From positions 1 to 24,767 of the forward strand of contig JAZSPM010000160.1 in assembly GCA_045537455.1 (NCBI GenBank): 24,767 nt of DNA, read 5' to 3'. The number at the start of each line of letters is the position of its first letter. Positions within the stretch are counted from its first letter, which is position 1. Below, one piece after another: positions 14,795-23,331 of the stretch. A program made the translations under genes and the position numbers. Under the pieces are notes generated by a model. It was not told the DNA's origin and made no database searches. It saw only the letters and a program-made list of their open reading frames with translations. The stretch is from Ornithomonoglobus_A sp045537455. Its GTDB lineage: Bacteria; Bacillota; Clostridia; UBA1381.

Positions 14795-16402
14795 ATGAAA
14801 TTCTTAAAAAACAAATCATTTTTTTCACTGCTTATCACTTTGCTTGTGATTTTCACAGCTTCGGCTGTTGTATTCGCAACGGGTGACGAAGAAGCAGTAA
14901 GCACTATGTACGCAACATTCTGGGCGTTAGTTCCACCTTTAGTTGCTATCGCACTTGCACTTATAACAAAGGAAGTGTATTCATCATTGTTTATCGGTAT
15001 TGTACTTGGCAGTTTACTTTCTGCGAACTGGAATCCAATCGGTGCCCTTGACAATCTGCTGAATGAAGGACTTATATCCGCAGTATCGGGTACAGCCGGT
15101 ATTTTCATTTTCCTTGTTATACTCGGTGCTATGGTTGCACTTATTAACAAAGCCGGCGGCTCTGCTGCTTTCGGACGTTGGGCACAGACTCACATCAAGT
15201 CACGTGTAGGAGCAATATTTGCAACATTCGTTTTAGGTGTTCTGATTTTTATTGACGACTATTTCAACTGTCTGACTGTAGGCGGTGTTATGCGTCCTGT
15301 TACAGACAGACACAACATCTCACGTGCAAAGCTTGCGTTCATCATTGACGCAACCGCAGCTCCAATATGTATGATTGCTCCTGTTTCATCATGGGCGGCA
15401 GCGGTATCAGAATTCACAAAAGGAACAGGCTATTCGGGAATTGAGCTTTTTGTTCGTGCTATCCCCTACAACTTCTATTCACTTTTGATGTTCGTATTCA
15501 TAATCGCTATTACACTTATGAAATTCGATTACGGTCCGATGAAGCTTCATGAATTCAACGCTATAACAAAGGGCGATTTGTTTACGACAGGTAAAACAGA
15601 AGCTGATGAAGAAGCTCAGAGCGAAAATCCAAAAGGACGAGTTATAGATTTGATTCTTCCGATTATCGTTCTTGTTGTACTTTCAATCATAGGTCTTATA
15701 TATGTAGGTGGCTTCTTCTCAGGTTCAGACTTTATAACAGCTTTCGGTAATACCGATGCAACCGTTGGTCTGCCTTGGGGTGCTATTTTAGCATTAATCT
15801 TAACAATAATATATCTTATAGCCAGAAGAATAATAACCTTTAAGGAAGCTATGGAATGTATACCAAAAGGCTTTAATGCCATGGTTCCGGCAATTCTTAT
15901 TCTTACCTTTGCAACTGCATTGAAGAATATGACAGGCTTACTTGGTGCAGCTGAATTTGTTGAAACACTTATGAACTCAGCTGCGGCAGGTCTGGCTAAT
16001 TTCCTTCCGGCAATAATATTCCTTGTTGCATGTGTACTTGCATTCTCAACAGGTACTTCATGGGGAACCTTCGGTATTCTTATTCCGATTGTAACAGCTA
16101 TATTTGACCCGACAAGTGAGCTTTTGATTATCGGTGTATCAGCTTGTCTTGCAGGTGCTGTATGCGGTGACCACTGCTCACCAATTTCAGATACAACCAT
16201 TATGTCATCAGCAGGAAGCCAATCAAACCACATTAATCATGTTTCAACTCAGCTTCCGTATGCAATAACAGTTGCACTTGTTTCATTCGTTGTATATCTG
16301 CTTGCGGCATTTATACAGAATGCGTTTATTCTGCTTCCTATCGGAGTAGTTCTTATGCTTGCAATGCTGTTCGTAATAAAGAAGGTTACAAATAAAGAAT
16401 AA
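14795..16402 (+). CDS. NhaC-family Na+/H+ antiporter
   Basis: A 535-aa membrane protein with at least eleven hydrophobic segments. The conserved core GVLIFIDDYFNCLTVGGVM followed by DRHNISRAKLAFIIDATAAP and PVSSWAA is diagnostic of the NhaC-like group, and FSTGTSWGTFGILIPI plus GDHCSPISDTTIMSS form the second repeat's ion-site motifs. It should exchange Na+ for protons, or possibly sodium with an organic acid, since some family members are malate-lactate antiporters; the substrate is not proven by sequence. A hydrophobic N-terminus with a possible cleavage at VVFATGDEE could be a signal peptide or the first helix. The Shine-Dalgarno GAGGAGG is 7 bases upstream. It is a single-gene unit with its own promoter and terminator. 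Confidence 0.9.
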   Translation: MKFLKNKSFFSLLITLLVIFTASAVVFATGDEEAVSTMYATFWALVPPLVAIALALITKEVYSSLFIGIVLGSLLSANWNPIGALDNLLNEGLISAVSGTAGIFIFLVILGAMVALINKAGGSAAFGRWAQTHIKSRVGAIFATFVLGVLIFIDDYFNCLTVGGVMRPVTDRHNISRAKLAFIIDATAAPICMIAPVSSWAAAVSEFTKGTGYSGIELFVRAIPYNFYSLLMFVFIIAITLMKFDYGPMKLHEFNAITKGDLFTTGKTEADEEAQSENPKGRVIDLILPIIVLVVLSIIGLIYVGGFFSGSDFITAFGNTDATVGLPWGAILALILTIIYLIARRIITFKEAMECIPKGFNAMVPAILILTFATALKNMTGLLGAAEFVETLMNSAAAGLANFLPAIIFLVACVLAFSTGTSWGTFGILIPIVTAIFDPTSELLIIGVSACLAGAVCGDHCSPISDTTIMSSAGSQSNHINHVSTQLPYAITVALVSFVVYLLAAFIQNAFILLPIGVVLMLAMLFVIKKVTNKE

Positions 16403-16407
16403 TATCC

Positions 16408-16444
16408 AAAAGCTTCTGAATTTGAATGATTCAGAAGCTTTTTT
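16408..16444 (+). terminator. Terminator after the nhaC-like gene
   Basis: A perfect 14-bp stem (AAAAGCTTCTGAAT / ATTCAGAAGCTTTT) with a 7-nt loop runs into a T tract, 6 bases after the stop codon. Confidence 0.95.
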
Positions 16445-16506
16445 ATTGGTGCCTTTAGGCGCGGAAATAACATCCTTTGATTTTTGTATAAAAATCAAAT
16501 TACCTC

Positions 16507-16535
16507 TTGAATTTTTTTATCTTCTATGATATAAT
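16507..16535 (+). promoter_or_regulatory. Promoter of the VOC-SDR operon
   Basis: TTGAAT (16507-16512), a 17-bp spacer and TATAAT (16530-16535), with TG one base before the -10 (extended -10). Confidence 0.75.
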
Positions 16536-16581
16536 ATAATTGGAATAATTTTTCAGAATATTATTAAAGGAAGTGAAAAAA

Positions 16582-16971
16582 ATGGTACAAGGTATTGAAC
16601 ATATCGGTATTGTTTCAAAGGATACTGCTGCTTTAAAGGATTGGTATTTAAAGATGTTCGGCGGCGAAATTGTTTACGATAACGGTAAGGGTACATACTT
16701 TCTGGCATTCCCTAACGGCGATATGATTGAGTTCGTTTCTGCCGAGGAGGACAGACCAGCTGAAATAGAAAGAACTGTAGGTTTACGCCACATTGCGCTT
16801 TCAGTAGATTCACAGAGCTTTGATGAGCTTGTTCCGATGCTAAAAGCGGACGAGCGTGTTGAAGAGGTTCATGATGTTTCTGAAAACGCAAAGGGCTTAA
16901 AAACATATTGGTTCAAGGACATTGAGGGTAATTTCATGCACTTGATATATCGTCCTGAACCGCTTGTATAA
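16582..16971 (+). CDS. VOC-superfamily (glyoxalase-like) protein
   Basis: A 129-aa protein with the paired beta-alpha-beta-beta-beta modules of the vicinal oxygen chelate fold. The metal-ligand pattern is visible as EHIGIV at the start, the Glu of MIEFVS at about residue 50, RHIALSV at about 73, and a C-terminal Glu in FKDIEGNFMHLIY. Members are glyoxalase I, methylmalonyl-CoA epimerase and dioxygenases; the reaction here cannot be told from sequence. The ATG at 16582 is chosen because AAAGGAAGTG precedes it; an in-frame GTG at 16573 is part of that site. The SDR gene follows after 32 bases in the same unit. Confidence 0.85.
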   Translation: MVQGIEHIGIVSKDTAALKDWYLKMFGGEIVYDNGKGTYFLAFPNGDMIEFVSAEEDRPAEIERTVGLRHIALSVDSQSFDELVPMLKADERVEEVHDVSENAKGLKTYWFKDIEGNFMHLIYRPEPLV

Positions 16972-17003
16972 TTATAGTAATTTATTTTAAGGAGGATTTT
17001 ACA

Positions 17004-17804
17004 ATGGATATTTTAAAGAGCTTCAGCCTTGAAGGTAAGGTTGCACTTGTTACAGGTGCTTCATATGGAATAGGTTATGCTATCGCTTCAGCTTATGCTG
17101 CTGCAGGTGCTAAGATTGTTTTCTGCGATATTAAGCAGGAATTTGTTGACAAAGGTCTTGCTTCATACGAGCAGGATGGCATTGACGCTAAGGGTTATGT
17201 TTGTGACGTAACTGACGAGGCTGCTGTTAATGCAATGGTAAAGAAGATTGAAGAAGAAGTCGGAGTTATTGACATTCTTGTTAACAATGCAGGTATAATC
17301 AAGAGAATTCCTATGTGCGAAATGACAGCAGAAGAATTCAGACAGGTTATTGACGTTGACCTTAACGCTCCGTTTATCGTATCAAAGGCCGTTATTCCTT
17401 CAATGATTAAGAAGGGTCACGGTAAGATTATAAACATCTGTTCAATGATGTCAGAGCTTGGTCGTGAGACTGTTTCAGCTTATGCATCTGCAAAGGGTGG
17501 CTTGAAGATGCTTACAAGAAACATCTGTTCTGAGTACGGTGAAGCAAACATTCAGTGTAACGGTATAGGCCCAGGTTACATTGCAACACCTCAGACAGCA
17601 CCGTTAAGAGAAAAACAGGCTGACGGTTCACGTCATCCGTTTGACCAGTTCATCATCGCAAAGACTCCTGCCGCAAGATGGGGTACTCCTGAGGACTTAA
17701 TGGGTCCTGCTGTATTCCTTGCATCAGACGCATCAGACTTTGTTAACGGTCACGTTCTTTACGTTGACGGCGGTATCCTTGCCTACATCGGTAAGCAGCC
17801 GTAA
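17004..17804 (+). CDS. Gluconate 5-dehydrogenase-like SDR
   Basis: A 266-aa classical short-chain dehydrogenase. The cofactor motif GASYGIG is at residues 18-24, Asp of FCDIK suggests NAD(H) preference, NNAG lies at about 92, and the catalytic Ser-Tyr-Lys is in SMMSELGRETVSAYASAKGG. The stretch CNGIGPGYIATPQT and HPFDQFIIAKTPAARWG are those of the IdnO-type gluconate 5-dehydrogenases and the related KduD dehydrogenases, which act on hexonates or uronate breakdown products in the cytosol. Exact substrate is inferred. The Shine-Dalgarno AAGGAGG precedes the ATG. It forms an operon with the VOC gene. Confidence 0.88.
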   Translation: MDILKSFSLEGKVALVTGASYGIGYAIASAYAAAGAKIVFCDIKQEFVDKGLASYEQDGIDAKGYVCDVTDEAAVNAMVKKIEEEVGVIDILVNNAGIIKRIPMCEMTAEEFRQVIDVDLNAPFIVSKAVIPSMIKKGHGKIINICSMMSELGRETVSAYASAKGGLKMLTRNICSEYGEANIQCNGIGPGYIATPQTAPLREKQADGSRHPFDQFIIAKTPAARWGTPEDLMGPAVFLASDASDFVNGHVLYVDGGILAYIGKQP

Positions 17805-17821
17805 TAAAAATCGTGAATTTT

Positions 17822-17857
17822 AAAAGCCTCAACGCAAACGCATTGAGGCTTATTTTT
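17822..17857. terminator. Bidirectional terminator between convergent units
   Basis: AAGCCTCAA (17824-17832) and TTGAGGCTT (17843-17851) pair around a 10-nt loop. A T tract follows on the plus strand and TTTT on the minus strand, so it can end both the SDR gene and the long minus-strand operon. Confidence 0.85.
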
Positions 17858-18962
17858 ATATAATCATATGAAATACAGTTAATATAATCAGGAATACAAT
17901 ATTTACTACGGTAAATATAAGCATATATCTCCCCTTTGAATTTTCGTCAAATTCCGCAAAATACTTATACGAGATAAGACTCGCCATTGACGCTATAAGA
18001 GTTCCGAGACCTCCTATGTTTGTCCCGATTATAAGCTGCTCTGTATTATTTGTAAATCCTGAAAGCAATAACGCAGCAGGAACATTACTTATTACCTGAC
18101 TTGATAATACCGATACTATCACTTCACGCCCATCAACTACTGATGCAAGCCAATCACGAAACTGTGTTATATTCCCCATATTACCGATAAATATAAAGAA
18201 GAATATAAACGTCAATAATAATCCGTAATCAGCTTTTTTAATCATTGTCCAATCCGATACTGCTGTTAAAACAAGTATCAGTATGAGAGTAATGTAATAC
18301 GGAATATATCCTGCCACTGTCACAAGACATATAACAAACATTGCAATATATAACACTGTACTTTTTATCGGTACTGATATTTTTTCTGTTTTATTGATTG
18401 AAAGCTTCTCAGATTTTCCTGTCAGTATGGACAGCAAAATCAAAACAAGTGACACAACGGAATACGGAAGCATCAGCTTTATAAAGCTTACTGCACCAAT
18501 CCCCGACAAGGTATACAGATATAAATTCTGCGGATTACCGATTGGAGTTAGCATACTGCCGAGATTTGCCGCAACAGTCTGCATAACTACAGTAAAAGCA
18601 ATCTTGTCTTTTCGTCCTGCATCAGACAAAACCTCTATCGCAAACGGAACAAAGGTTATAAGTGCAACATCGTTTGTTATTGCCATGCTTGTAAAAAAGC
18701 AAAGCAAAACAAGTATCAGAACTGTACTTTTAATACTCGATGTTCTTTCAAGCAAAGCCTTTGCCATTGCCGAAAATACTCCTATTTTCCTAAAGCCTGC
18801 CATTACTATCATAAGGCAAAGTAGAATTGATAAGGTTTTGAAATCTATATATGACAAATACTGAATACTTGGCGTAACAAAAAACATTGAAACAAGTGCC
18901 AGTATTCCCGATACCGTAAGTACAGCTTCTTTTTTTATAAATCCTTTAATTTTCAATAGCAT
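17856..18962 (-). CDS. SLC13/CitMHS-type permease
   Basis: A 368-aa membrane protein with about ten hydrophobic segments. The signature GNPQNLYLYTLSG at about residue 140 matches the re-entrant substrate loop of the ion-transporter superfamily (citrate/arsenite/dicarboxylate permeases, PF03600), and NVPAALLLSGFTN and GTNIGGLGTLIASMASLIS form the second, inverted half. The substrate is uncertain, with a di- or tricarboxylate likely; arsenite is possible. At 368 residues it is slightly short for the family. It overlaps the rpiB end by 17 bases and is the last gene of the scfA operon, so it depends on upstream transcription. Confidence 0.82.
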   Translation of the reverse strand: MLLKIKGFIKKEAVLTVSGILALVSMFFVTPSIQYLSYIDFKTLSILLCLMIVMAGFRKIGVFSAMAKALLERTSSIKSTVLILVLLCFFTSMAITNDVALITFVPFAIEVLSDAGRKDKIAFTVVMQTVAANLGSMLTPIGNPQNLYLYTLSGIGAVSFIKLMLPYSVVSLVLILLSILTGKSEKLSINKTEKISVPIKSTVLYIAMFVICLVTVAGYIPYYITLILILVLTAVSDWTMIKKADYGLLLTFIFFFIFIGNMGNITQFRDWLASVVDGREVIVSVLSSQVISNVPAALLLSGFTNNTEQLIIGTNIGGLGTLIASMASLISYKYFAEFDENSKGRYMLIFTVVNIVFLIILTVFHMII

Positions 18963-19380
18963 GAATTTTATCTATTCTTGTCTGATGTCTGCCGCCTTCA
19001 AATTCAGCTTCCATCCATGCGTCAACTATCATAAATGCGTGTTCCCTGCCCATAACACGTCCGCCAAGACAAATTACATTTGCATTATTATGCATCTTTG
19101 TCATTTTTGCACTGTATACATCTGAGCATAGTGCCGCACGTATACCCTTGAACTTATTTGCCGCCATTGATATGCCTATACCTGTTCCACAGATAAGTAT
19201 ACCGCCCTCAGCAGTACCATTCTGAACAGCCTCGCATACAGGTCTTGCACAGTCAGGATAATCTACGCTATCCTCACTGTATGCTCCGTAGTCCTTATAC
19301 TCTATTCCCTTTGATTTTAAATATTCTATTATATGTCCTTTTAATTCAAAACCGCCATGGTCGCATCCTATTGCTATCAT
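18946..19380 (-). CDS. rpiB: Ribose-5-phosphate isomerase B
   Basis: A 144-aa RpiB/LacA-type sugar-phosphate isomerase interconverting ribose-5-phosphate and ribulose-5-phosphate in the pentose-phosphate pathway. MIAIGCDHGGFELK at the N-terminus, the catalytic Cys in LICGTGIGISMAANK, KGIRAALCSD, HNNANVICLGGRV and the C-terminal FEGGRHQTRIDKI are all present. Allose-phosphate isomerase activity cannot be excluded. It overlaps the tsaB stop by four bases (ATGA), with GAAAGGAAAG as ribosome site. Confidence 0.95.
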   Translation of the reverse strand: MIAIGCDHGGFELKGHIIEYLKSKGIEYKDYGAYSEDSVDYPDCARPVCEAVQNGTAEGGILICGTGIGISMAANKFKGIRAALCSDVYSAKMTKMHNNANVICLGGRVMGREHAFMIVDAWMEAEFEGGRHQTRIDKIHAIEN

Positions 19381-20081
19381 TTTTTATCTTTCCTTTCTTC
19401 TAATTCCCTTTCCGCTTGTGATTTCTTTAAATAAACAGGATTTAGCTCATTATAGTCAAGAGCTTCTCCGTTTTTATATTTTTCATATGCACAGCAAGCC
19501 AAAGAAGCCGCCCTTTGTTCATTCGCATTTGCAGGTGCAAAAAATGCCCGTTCTTCAAGCTGTTCTGTTATATATTCTTTATGAACAATCGCCCCGTCAC
19601 CTACAAACACTGTATCAAGCAAATCCCCACAGCTTTCTATACACTCCTCAATCGTCATAGCCTCCGGCTCACCTAATACTCTAAAGCCCTCGTCCCATAT
19701 ATACGACGCCGCATACACCCTGTTTTTACCCGCATCCATAATGGGAACTATTATATGCTCGCAAAATGGAACATTATAAGCAAGGGCTTCAAGCGTACTC
19801 ACCCCGATTACAGGTTTTCCACACGCATGAGCAAGTGCTTTAACCGTTGCAACACCGATTCTAAGCCCCGTAAATGAACCCGGTCCAATCGCCGCCGCAA
19901 ACAAATCAATCTCACTTATATCTGTCTCAATATCGTTAAGAAGCGTATCAACCATAACCATAAGCTTTTGGGAATGCGTTTTCTTTTTATTGTTTACGGT
20001 ATATTCACCAAGAAGCCTTCCATCCTCAACAACTGCAACCGATGCTACATTTGTTGAAGTATCTATTGCAAGAATTTTCAT
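19377..20081 (-). CDS. tsaB: tRNA t6A biosynthesis protein TsaB
   Basis: A 234-aa TsaB, the scaffold partner of TsaD in threonylcarbamoylation of tRNA A37. It has the ASKHA-fold start ILAIDTSTNVASVAVV, then THSQKLMVMVDTLL and AAAIGPGSFTGLRIGVATVKALAHA, the diagnostic TsaB block. Unlike TsaD it lacks the metal-binding HxxxH. It overlaps tsaE by four bases; tsaD is not in the window. The mtaB wreck in this same window would have acted on the t6A product of this pathway. Confidence 0.95.
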   Translation of the reverse strand: MKILAIDTSTNVASVAVVEDGRLLGEYTVNNKKKTHSQKLMVMVDTLLNDIETDISEIDLFAAAIGPGSFTGLRIGVATVKALAHACGKPVIGVSTLEALAYNVPFCEHIIVPIMDAGKNRVYAASYIWDEGFRVLGEPEAMTIEECIESCGDLLDTVFVGDGAIVHKEYITEQLEERAFFAPANANEQRAASLACCAYEKYKNGEALDYNELNPVYLKKSQAERELEERKDKK

Positions 20082-20509
20082 GATTTCATCTCCTCTATTA
20101 TGATTTCCCTGTAATCCTCACCTTTTGTAATATCTTTGAGAATTGTTATTTTGATATACTCATCAGGCAAAATATCCTCTATTAATTCTGCCCATTCGAT
20201 AACAGATATTCCGTCACCGTTAATATATTCATCAAAGCCAATCTCAAACATTTCATCAGAGCTTCCTATTCTGTAAACATCAAAATGATATAAAGGCATT
20301 TTCCCGTAATACTCATTAACTATGGTAAAAGTAGGGCTTGTTATATGGTCATCTATTCCAAGTTCCTCTGCCATTCCCTGCACAAATGCAGTTTTTCCTG
20401 CACCTAAGTCTCCGTACATACAGATTACACTGCCCGAATTTAATTCTTTTACAATATCCGCTGCCACTGTTTTTGTTTCAGCAGGACTGTTTGAAATATA
20501 TTTCCTCAT
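20078..20509 (-). CDS. tsaE: tRNA t6A biosynthesis ATPase TsaE
   Basis: A 143-aa P-loop ATPase that powers the TsaB-TsaD complex. The Walker A is GDLGAGKTAFVQG (residues about 35-47), then SPTFTIVNEY and LYHFDVYRI (Walker B region), and VIEWAELIED, all TsaE hallmarks. Its ATG lies one base after the stop of the SCIFF maturase, so translation should be coupled. Confidence 0.95.
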   Translation of the reverse strand: MRKYISNSPAETKTVAADIVKELNSGSVICMYGDLGAGKTAFVQGMAEELGIDDHITSPTFTIVNEYYGKMPLYHFDVYRIGSSDEMFEIGFDEYINGDGISVIEWAELIEDILPDEYIKITILKDITKGEDYREIIIEEMKS

Positions 20510-20510
20510 A

Positions 20511-21884
20511 TCAGCTAAGCTTCTTGAATGCCTCTATGGCAATCGCACATTCTACTCTCTTCTTTTCAAACTCACACGCCAATTCATACGGCTTATTTAT
20601 ATCGCCATTGAAGTTATACGCATTCGCACTGCATCCGCCACTGCAATAGAATTTTGCAAAACAGCTTCTGCATTTATCCTTTGTATAAATATTTGACTTC
20701 TCAAACGTTGTCTTTATTTCCTGATTAACATCTCCGTCAAATACATTACCCATCTTAAAATCCTGGTTGCCTACAAACTGATGACACGGATATATATCAC
20801 CCTCAGGAGATACGGCAAGATATTCATGTCCTGCACCGCATCCCGAAAGACGCTTAATTGCACAAGGCCCCTGATCTAAGTCTACCATGAAATGGAAGAA
20901 GTTAAAGCCCTTGCCCTCTTTATATCTCTTAATATACTCTTCTGTCAGCTTTTCATATTCAGCACATACTTCATCAATATGCTTTTCCGTCAGAGCATAA
21001 TCCTCAGTTTCAGGTGCAACAACAGGCTCAACGCTTGTCTGCTTAAAGCCCAAATCAGCAAGATGAATTACATCCTTTGCAAAATCAGTATTATATGCAG
21101 TAAATGTTCCTCTTACATAATAGTCTGTCTGATTACGACTTTCTGCCATGTCAATAAACTTAGGAAGTATTGAATCATACGAACCACTTCCGTCAACTCT
21201 GTAACGGACACGGTCGTTTGTTTCTTTTCTTCCGTCAATAGAAAGAACTATATTTGACATATTCTCATTTACATATGCCTTAACTTCATCATTCAACAAA
21301 ATTCCGTTTGTTGTAAGTGTAAATCTGAAATTCTTATCATGAAGCTTACCCTGTTCTTTTGCGTATTCCGTTATTTCCTTTACAACGCCAAAGTTCATCA
21401 AAGGCTCTCCGCCAAAACAGTCTATCTCAATATTTCTTCTTGATGCACTGTTTGCTATAACAAAATCAATCGCCTTTTTGCCGACCTCAGCACTCATAAG
21501 ACCTCTTTTGCCTCCATGATACTCACCTGTATCTGCAAAGCAGTATTTGCATCTTAAATTACAGTCATGTGCAACGTGCAGGCAAAGCGCCTTTACTACC
21601 GACTGTTTGTTCCAATTTTTAGCTATTACTTCATAAGTATCAGGGCTATAAAGCTGTCCCAATTTCACAAGCTCGCAAATTTCAGCATATGCTTCATCTA
21701 TGCTTTCTTCGCTGTATTTTTCTTTCATTGCTGTTTTCACAGCTTCAGGGCATTTTTCTTCTGCTGTGAACGGCTCGCCGAAAAAGTCAAGCATATCATA
21801 TACAACATCCTCAACAACATGAACTGCTCCTGAATATATATCAAGAACTATATTAAAGCCCAACTGTTTATATTTATGTATCAC
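20511..21884 (-). CDS. scfB: SCIFF peptide radical-SAM maturase
   Basis: A 457-aa radical-SAM/SPASM enzyme that installs thioether crosslinks in the SCIFF peptide. The radical-SAM cluster motif is CNLRCKYC within HVAHDCNLRCKYCFADTG, and ECFGGEPL-like DCFGGEPLMNF follows. The SPASM cysteines are visible as CAIKRLSGCGAGHEY, PCHQF, CRSCFAKFYCSGGC and a final CEFEKKR. The N-terminal peptide-recognition part (residues 1-90) is present. The GTG at 21884 is chosen because AAGGAG sits 8 bases upstream and the family N-terminus IHKYKQLGFN starts there. It follows scfA, with a terminator-like hairpin between them, and is the second gene of a six-gene operon. Confidence 0.95.
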   Translation of the reverse strand: MIHKYKQLGFNIVLDIYSGAVHVVEDVVYDMLDFFGEPFTAEEKCPEAVKTAMKEKYSEESIDEAYAEICELVKLGQLYSPDTYEVIAKNWNKQSVVKALCLHVAHDCNLRCKYCFADTGEYHGGKRGLMSAEVGKKAIDFVIANSASRRNIEIDCFGGEPLMNFGVVKEITEYAKEQGKLHDKNFRFTLTTNGILLNDEVKAYVNENMSNIVLSIDGRKETNDRVRYRVDGSGSYDSILPKFIDMAESRNQTDYYVRGTFTAYNTDFAKDVIHLADLGFKQTSVEPVVAPETEDYALTEKHIDEVCAEYEKLTEEYIKRYKEGKGFNFFHFMVDLDQGPCAIKRLSGCGAGHEYLAVSPEGDIYPCHQFVGNQDFKMGNVFDGDVNQEIKTTFEKSNIYTKDKCRSCFAKFYCSGGCSANAYNFNGDINKPYELACEFEKKRVECAIAIEAFKKLS

Positions 21885-21916
21885 TTTAAATTCTCCTTTG
21901 ATATTCAAATTACGGT

Positions 21917-21943
21917 AAAAAAGGGCAGTTCTCCTGCCCTTTT
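21917..21943 (-). terminator. Intra-operon terminator between scfA and scfB
   Basis: On the minus strand a 10-bp stem AAAAGGGCAG / CTGCCCTTTT with a 5-nt loop (21943-21919) is followed by more T. Lying between peptide and maturase genes, it probably attenuates so that more scfA than scfB message is made. Confidence 0.85.
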
Positions 21944-21956
21944 CTGTATCTGATTA

Positions 21957-22100
21957 TTAATCAACGTTTTCGCACTTCTGGTTTGCAACCGTGCAGGATG
22001 TCTTACAAGCTGACTGACATGATGTCTGGCATTCGCCGCATCCGCCGTGCTTTGCACTATCCTTTAAATTAGCCTTATTCAAAGTCTTAACAAGCTTCAT
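21957..22100 (-). CDS. scfA: SCIFF ribosomally made peptide precursor
   Basis: A 47-codon gene with TGACAGGAGG ahead of the ATG. The peptide has a leader MKLVKTLNKANLKDS and the core CGECQTSCQSACKTSC with a sixth Cys six residues from the end (positions 21, 24, 28, 32, 36, 43): six cysteines in the invariant SCIFF (six cysteines in forty-five) pattern. The cysteines are substrates for thioether bonds made by the adjacent maturase. The function of mature SCIFF is not established. The gene is first in the operon, ahead of the attenuator. Confidence 0.97.
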   Translation of the reverse strand: MKLVKTLNKANLKDSAKHGGCGECQTSCQSACKTSCTVANQKCENVD

Positions 22101-22150
22101 TATTTTATCCTCCTGTCAAATAATAATTGCCTTATGGCTTATATATATTT

Positions 22151-22156
22151 ATTATA
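22151..22156 (-). promoter_or_regulatory. Extended -10 of the scfA operon promoter
   Basis: TATAAT with TG one base upstream (minus strand) lies 50 bases before scfA. The -35 region is poor (TTTTCT at 17 bp), as tolerated with an extended -10. The remaining bases to 22216 are AT-rich without a gene. Confidence 0.65.
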
Positions 22157-22216
22157 TCATACTTTTATGAAAAAGAAAAGACTTTTTTTGAAATTTTTTC
22201 ATTATTTTGTATTTTT

Positions 22217-23209
22217 TTATTTTATGACATTCACAGTCCTTGTTTTTCCGTCCCATTCAACCGTTATTCCGAACTGTTCAAGGATAAATCTGAGTGGAAC
22301 CATAGTACGTCCGTTTTTTAATTCTGCACTGCAGTCAAGCTCAATCGGTTCTTCATTTACATATGCTGTATTTGAGCCTATCGGAAGAATGACACTTGTA
22401 CCATCCTTTTCCACTACGGCATTATAATTATCATGATCCCATTCTACTTTTGCTCCTAATGTTTCAAGCAAGCCTCTTATCGGGATTAAAGTTCTGTCAT
22501 TTTCTATTATCGGATACTGATTTTTAAATTCTATCAATTCTCCGTTTACCCTGACCTTTGCACCTGCATACATCATATATTCTCTGTAGTACCTTAAAAC
22601 GTGTTCTATGTAGAGAGCATCTCCGTATGTTTTATAAGGCCAGTTTGAGGTATAATTTTTGGCATTTGCTCTTTCACTCATCCATGCATCACCCTTTGCC
22701 GCAATTATTCTGTCAAGAACAGTTGTTCCGAAATTATAGCCCTGAAGCATTTTCAGATAGTCACAGTCATACTGAATCAGCATCTGTGATATAAGATACG
22801 CGGCAAAGCTTATACTTTTTTCAGGGTCAAGTCTATCCTTCAAAGTCCATTTTACACCTGTTGTTTCTTCGCCAAATTTGGCAAAAGCCTTTTCCATTGT
22901 ATATTCAATCTGCATTATACCCCATGCAGGGTATTCGCTTCCGTCGTCCCTGTAGCTTAAATTCCTTCCCGATGACTCCTGCTGACATATTGATGCAAGC
23001 AAATTAGGATCAACTCCGTATTGATCGCCGTATTTTTTAAACAAATCAAAATATGAGCGTACATTTGAATTTACTGATTCTATCCCAATTTCAATCCCTT
23101 CAAGGCTTGTACCCTGATGGTCAGGAAGAACCTCAGTCGCTAATGCAGTAAATGCAGAAAATGACATTATAAATGTCATCCCGGCTGCAATAAATTTCTT
23201 TTTTAACAT
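22217..23209 (-). CDS. Secreted lytic transglycosylase with a Cu-amine-oxidase-N-type domain
   Basis: A 330-aa exported protein. Residues 1-25 form a signal peptide (KKK, hydrophobic core, cleavage near AFTALA-TE). Residues about 55-190 are a lytic transglycosylase (SLT/goose-lysozyme-like) domain: catalytic Glu in ASICQQESSGR, then AWGIMQIE and YNFGT. The C-terminus (about 215-330) is a copper-amine-oxidase N-terminal-type domain with two copies of the typical pattern (RVNGELIEF...RTLIPIRGLLETLGAKVEWD and NGRTMVPLRFILEQFGITVEWD), thought to serve wall attachment or binding. It would cleave peptidoglycan glycan strands outside the cell. The ATG at 23209 has GGAGG at good spacing; an ATG seven codons earlier overlaps that site. 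Confidence 0.88.
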   Translation of the reverse strand: MLKKKFIAAGMTFIMSFSAFTALATEVLPDHQGTSLEGIEIGIESVNSNVRSYFDLFKKYGDQYGVDPNLLASICQQESSGRNLSYRDDGSEYPAWGIMQIEYTMEKAFAKFGEETTGVKWTLKDRLDPEKSISFAAYLISQMLIQYDCDYLKMLQGYNFGTTVLDRIIAAKGDAWMSERANAKNYTSNWPYKTYGDALYIEHVLRYYREYMMYAGAKVRVNGELIEFKNQYPIIENDRTLIPIRGLLETLGAKVEWDHDNYNAVVEKDGTSVILPIGSNTAYVNEEPIELDCSAELKNGRTMVPLRFILEQFGITVEWDGKTRTVNVIK

Positions 23210-23242
23210 CTTCTTTTCCTCCAAAAACAAATTTACTCTTAA

Positions 23243-23271
23243 ATTATACTTACTTTTTTGTTTTTTGTCAA
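23243..23271 (-). promoter_or_regulatory. Consensus promoter of the transglycosylase gene
   Basis: On the minus strand a perfect TTGACA (23271-23266), a 17-bp spacer and a perfect TATAAT (23248-23243). No comparably clear plus-strand promoter for eno is seen in the remaining 60 bases. Confidence 0.85.
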
Positions 23272-23331
23272 TGTATATTTATGGGCGTATTGGAAATACT
23301 GTAGATAAATTATTTAAGAAAGGAAATTCTT

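Noticed and set aside
15616..16233. 205-codon open frame antisense to the nhaC-like gene
   Set aside because: The composition is that of a shadow frame, there is no ribosome site, and the opposite strand encodes a clear conserved family.
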